NCBI GenBank assembly: GCA_019649035.1 | Contig: BMAT01010556.1 | Location: forward strand, 131,487 to 161,394 | Source: Elysia marginata | Taxonomy: Eukaryota > Mollusca > Gastropoda > Plakobranchidae | DNA length: 29,908 bases | Direction: 5' to 3' | Shown: one piece after another, positions 29,702 to 29,908 of the stretch | Numbering within the stretch: position 1 is the stretch's first letter | Layout of the letters: each line of letters starts with the position of its first letter | Position numbers and translations under genes: made by a program | Notes under the pieces: generated by a model | The model's input: the letters and a program-made list of their open reading frames with translations, nothing else | Databases searched by the model: none | What the model was told of the DNA's origin: nothing

Positions 29702-29908
29702 ATAATAAATAATTAATATATATCAATATATATCAAATTTGACATAGATCAATAAGACTGCACATAAGTAAAAGAACGTGGTAAAATTAGGATCACCAAT
29801 ACTAAAAATTATACATGCTATATACATTTATATATATAAAAGTAATTGTGTATATACACATTGTAACGAAATTAGACATTGTTTTGGTCTAGTTCCTTAA
29901 TCATGCTA
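29702..29908. repeat. AT-rich tail with TATA-type simple repeats
   Basis: Runs of ATAATA and TATATA directly follow the LINE fragment up to the window end. Confidence 0.5.

Overview
The window is animal nuclear DNA: AT-rich, with short exons separated by GT-AG introns, and with LINE, SINE and MITE-like repeats. Frequent TCTAGA/AGATCT microsatellite tracts, tRNA-derived SINEs and RTE/Jockey-like LINE tails suggest a mollusc, perhaps a gastropod. That taxonomic call is inference and rests on repeat style only.

One gene dominates. A complete coding sequence for PASK (PAS domain-containing serine/threonine kinase) lies on the minus strand from 24709 to 4381. I joined 18 coding exons by hand. All junctions are GT-AG and all phases agree; the total is 6180 nt, or 2059 residues plus stop. 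The order is: a very large first coding exon (about 1087 residues with no recognisable domain), PAS-A (exons 2-4), PAS-B (exons 6-7), a conserved segment before the kinase (exons 10-11), and a complete kinase domain (exons 12-18). A consensus poly(A) signal lies 66 nt past the stop. The 5' end is probably split: a 3' splice site lies 31 nt upstream of the ATG, and a GC-rich patch with YY1-like and GC-box motifs near 28.7 kb is a candidate promoter.

Left flank (1-4300): a decayed minus-strand fragment with remnants of a transposase-type zinc finger (240-660); a CpG-rich patch with a YY1/ETS-like motif and a 53-codon minus-strand ORF (858-1019); an array of TGCGGA repeats just beyond it; and an unidentified plus-strand open frame (2906-3211) ending near AATAAA.

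The introns hold a TTAA-flanked element (6220-7158), a 3' LINE fragment beside exon 14 (9617-10260) with a perfect 16-bp inverted repeat at its inner edge, a SINE-like piece (about 10675-10845), and a nested palindromic MITE (17170-17572).

Right flank (24.7-29.9 kb): a tRNA-derived SINE (about 26415-26676), another copy of the MITE terminus (26743-26780), three copies of an 80-bp element with terminal inverted repeats (27988-28394), AGATCT tracts, the candidate promoter, and a second, frameshifted LINE 3' fragment (29103-29701).

I found no prokaryotic-type system, CRISPR array or gene cluster. The most unusual features are the architecture of this PASK protein and the small inverted-repeat elements.
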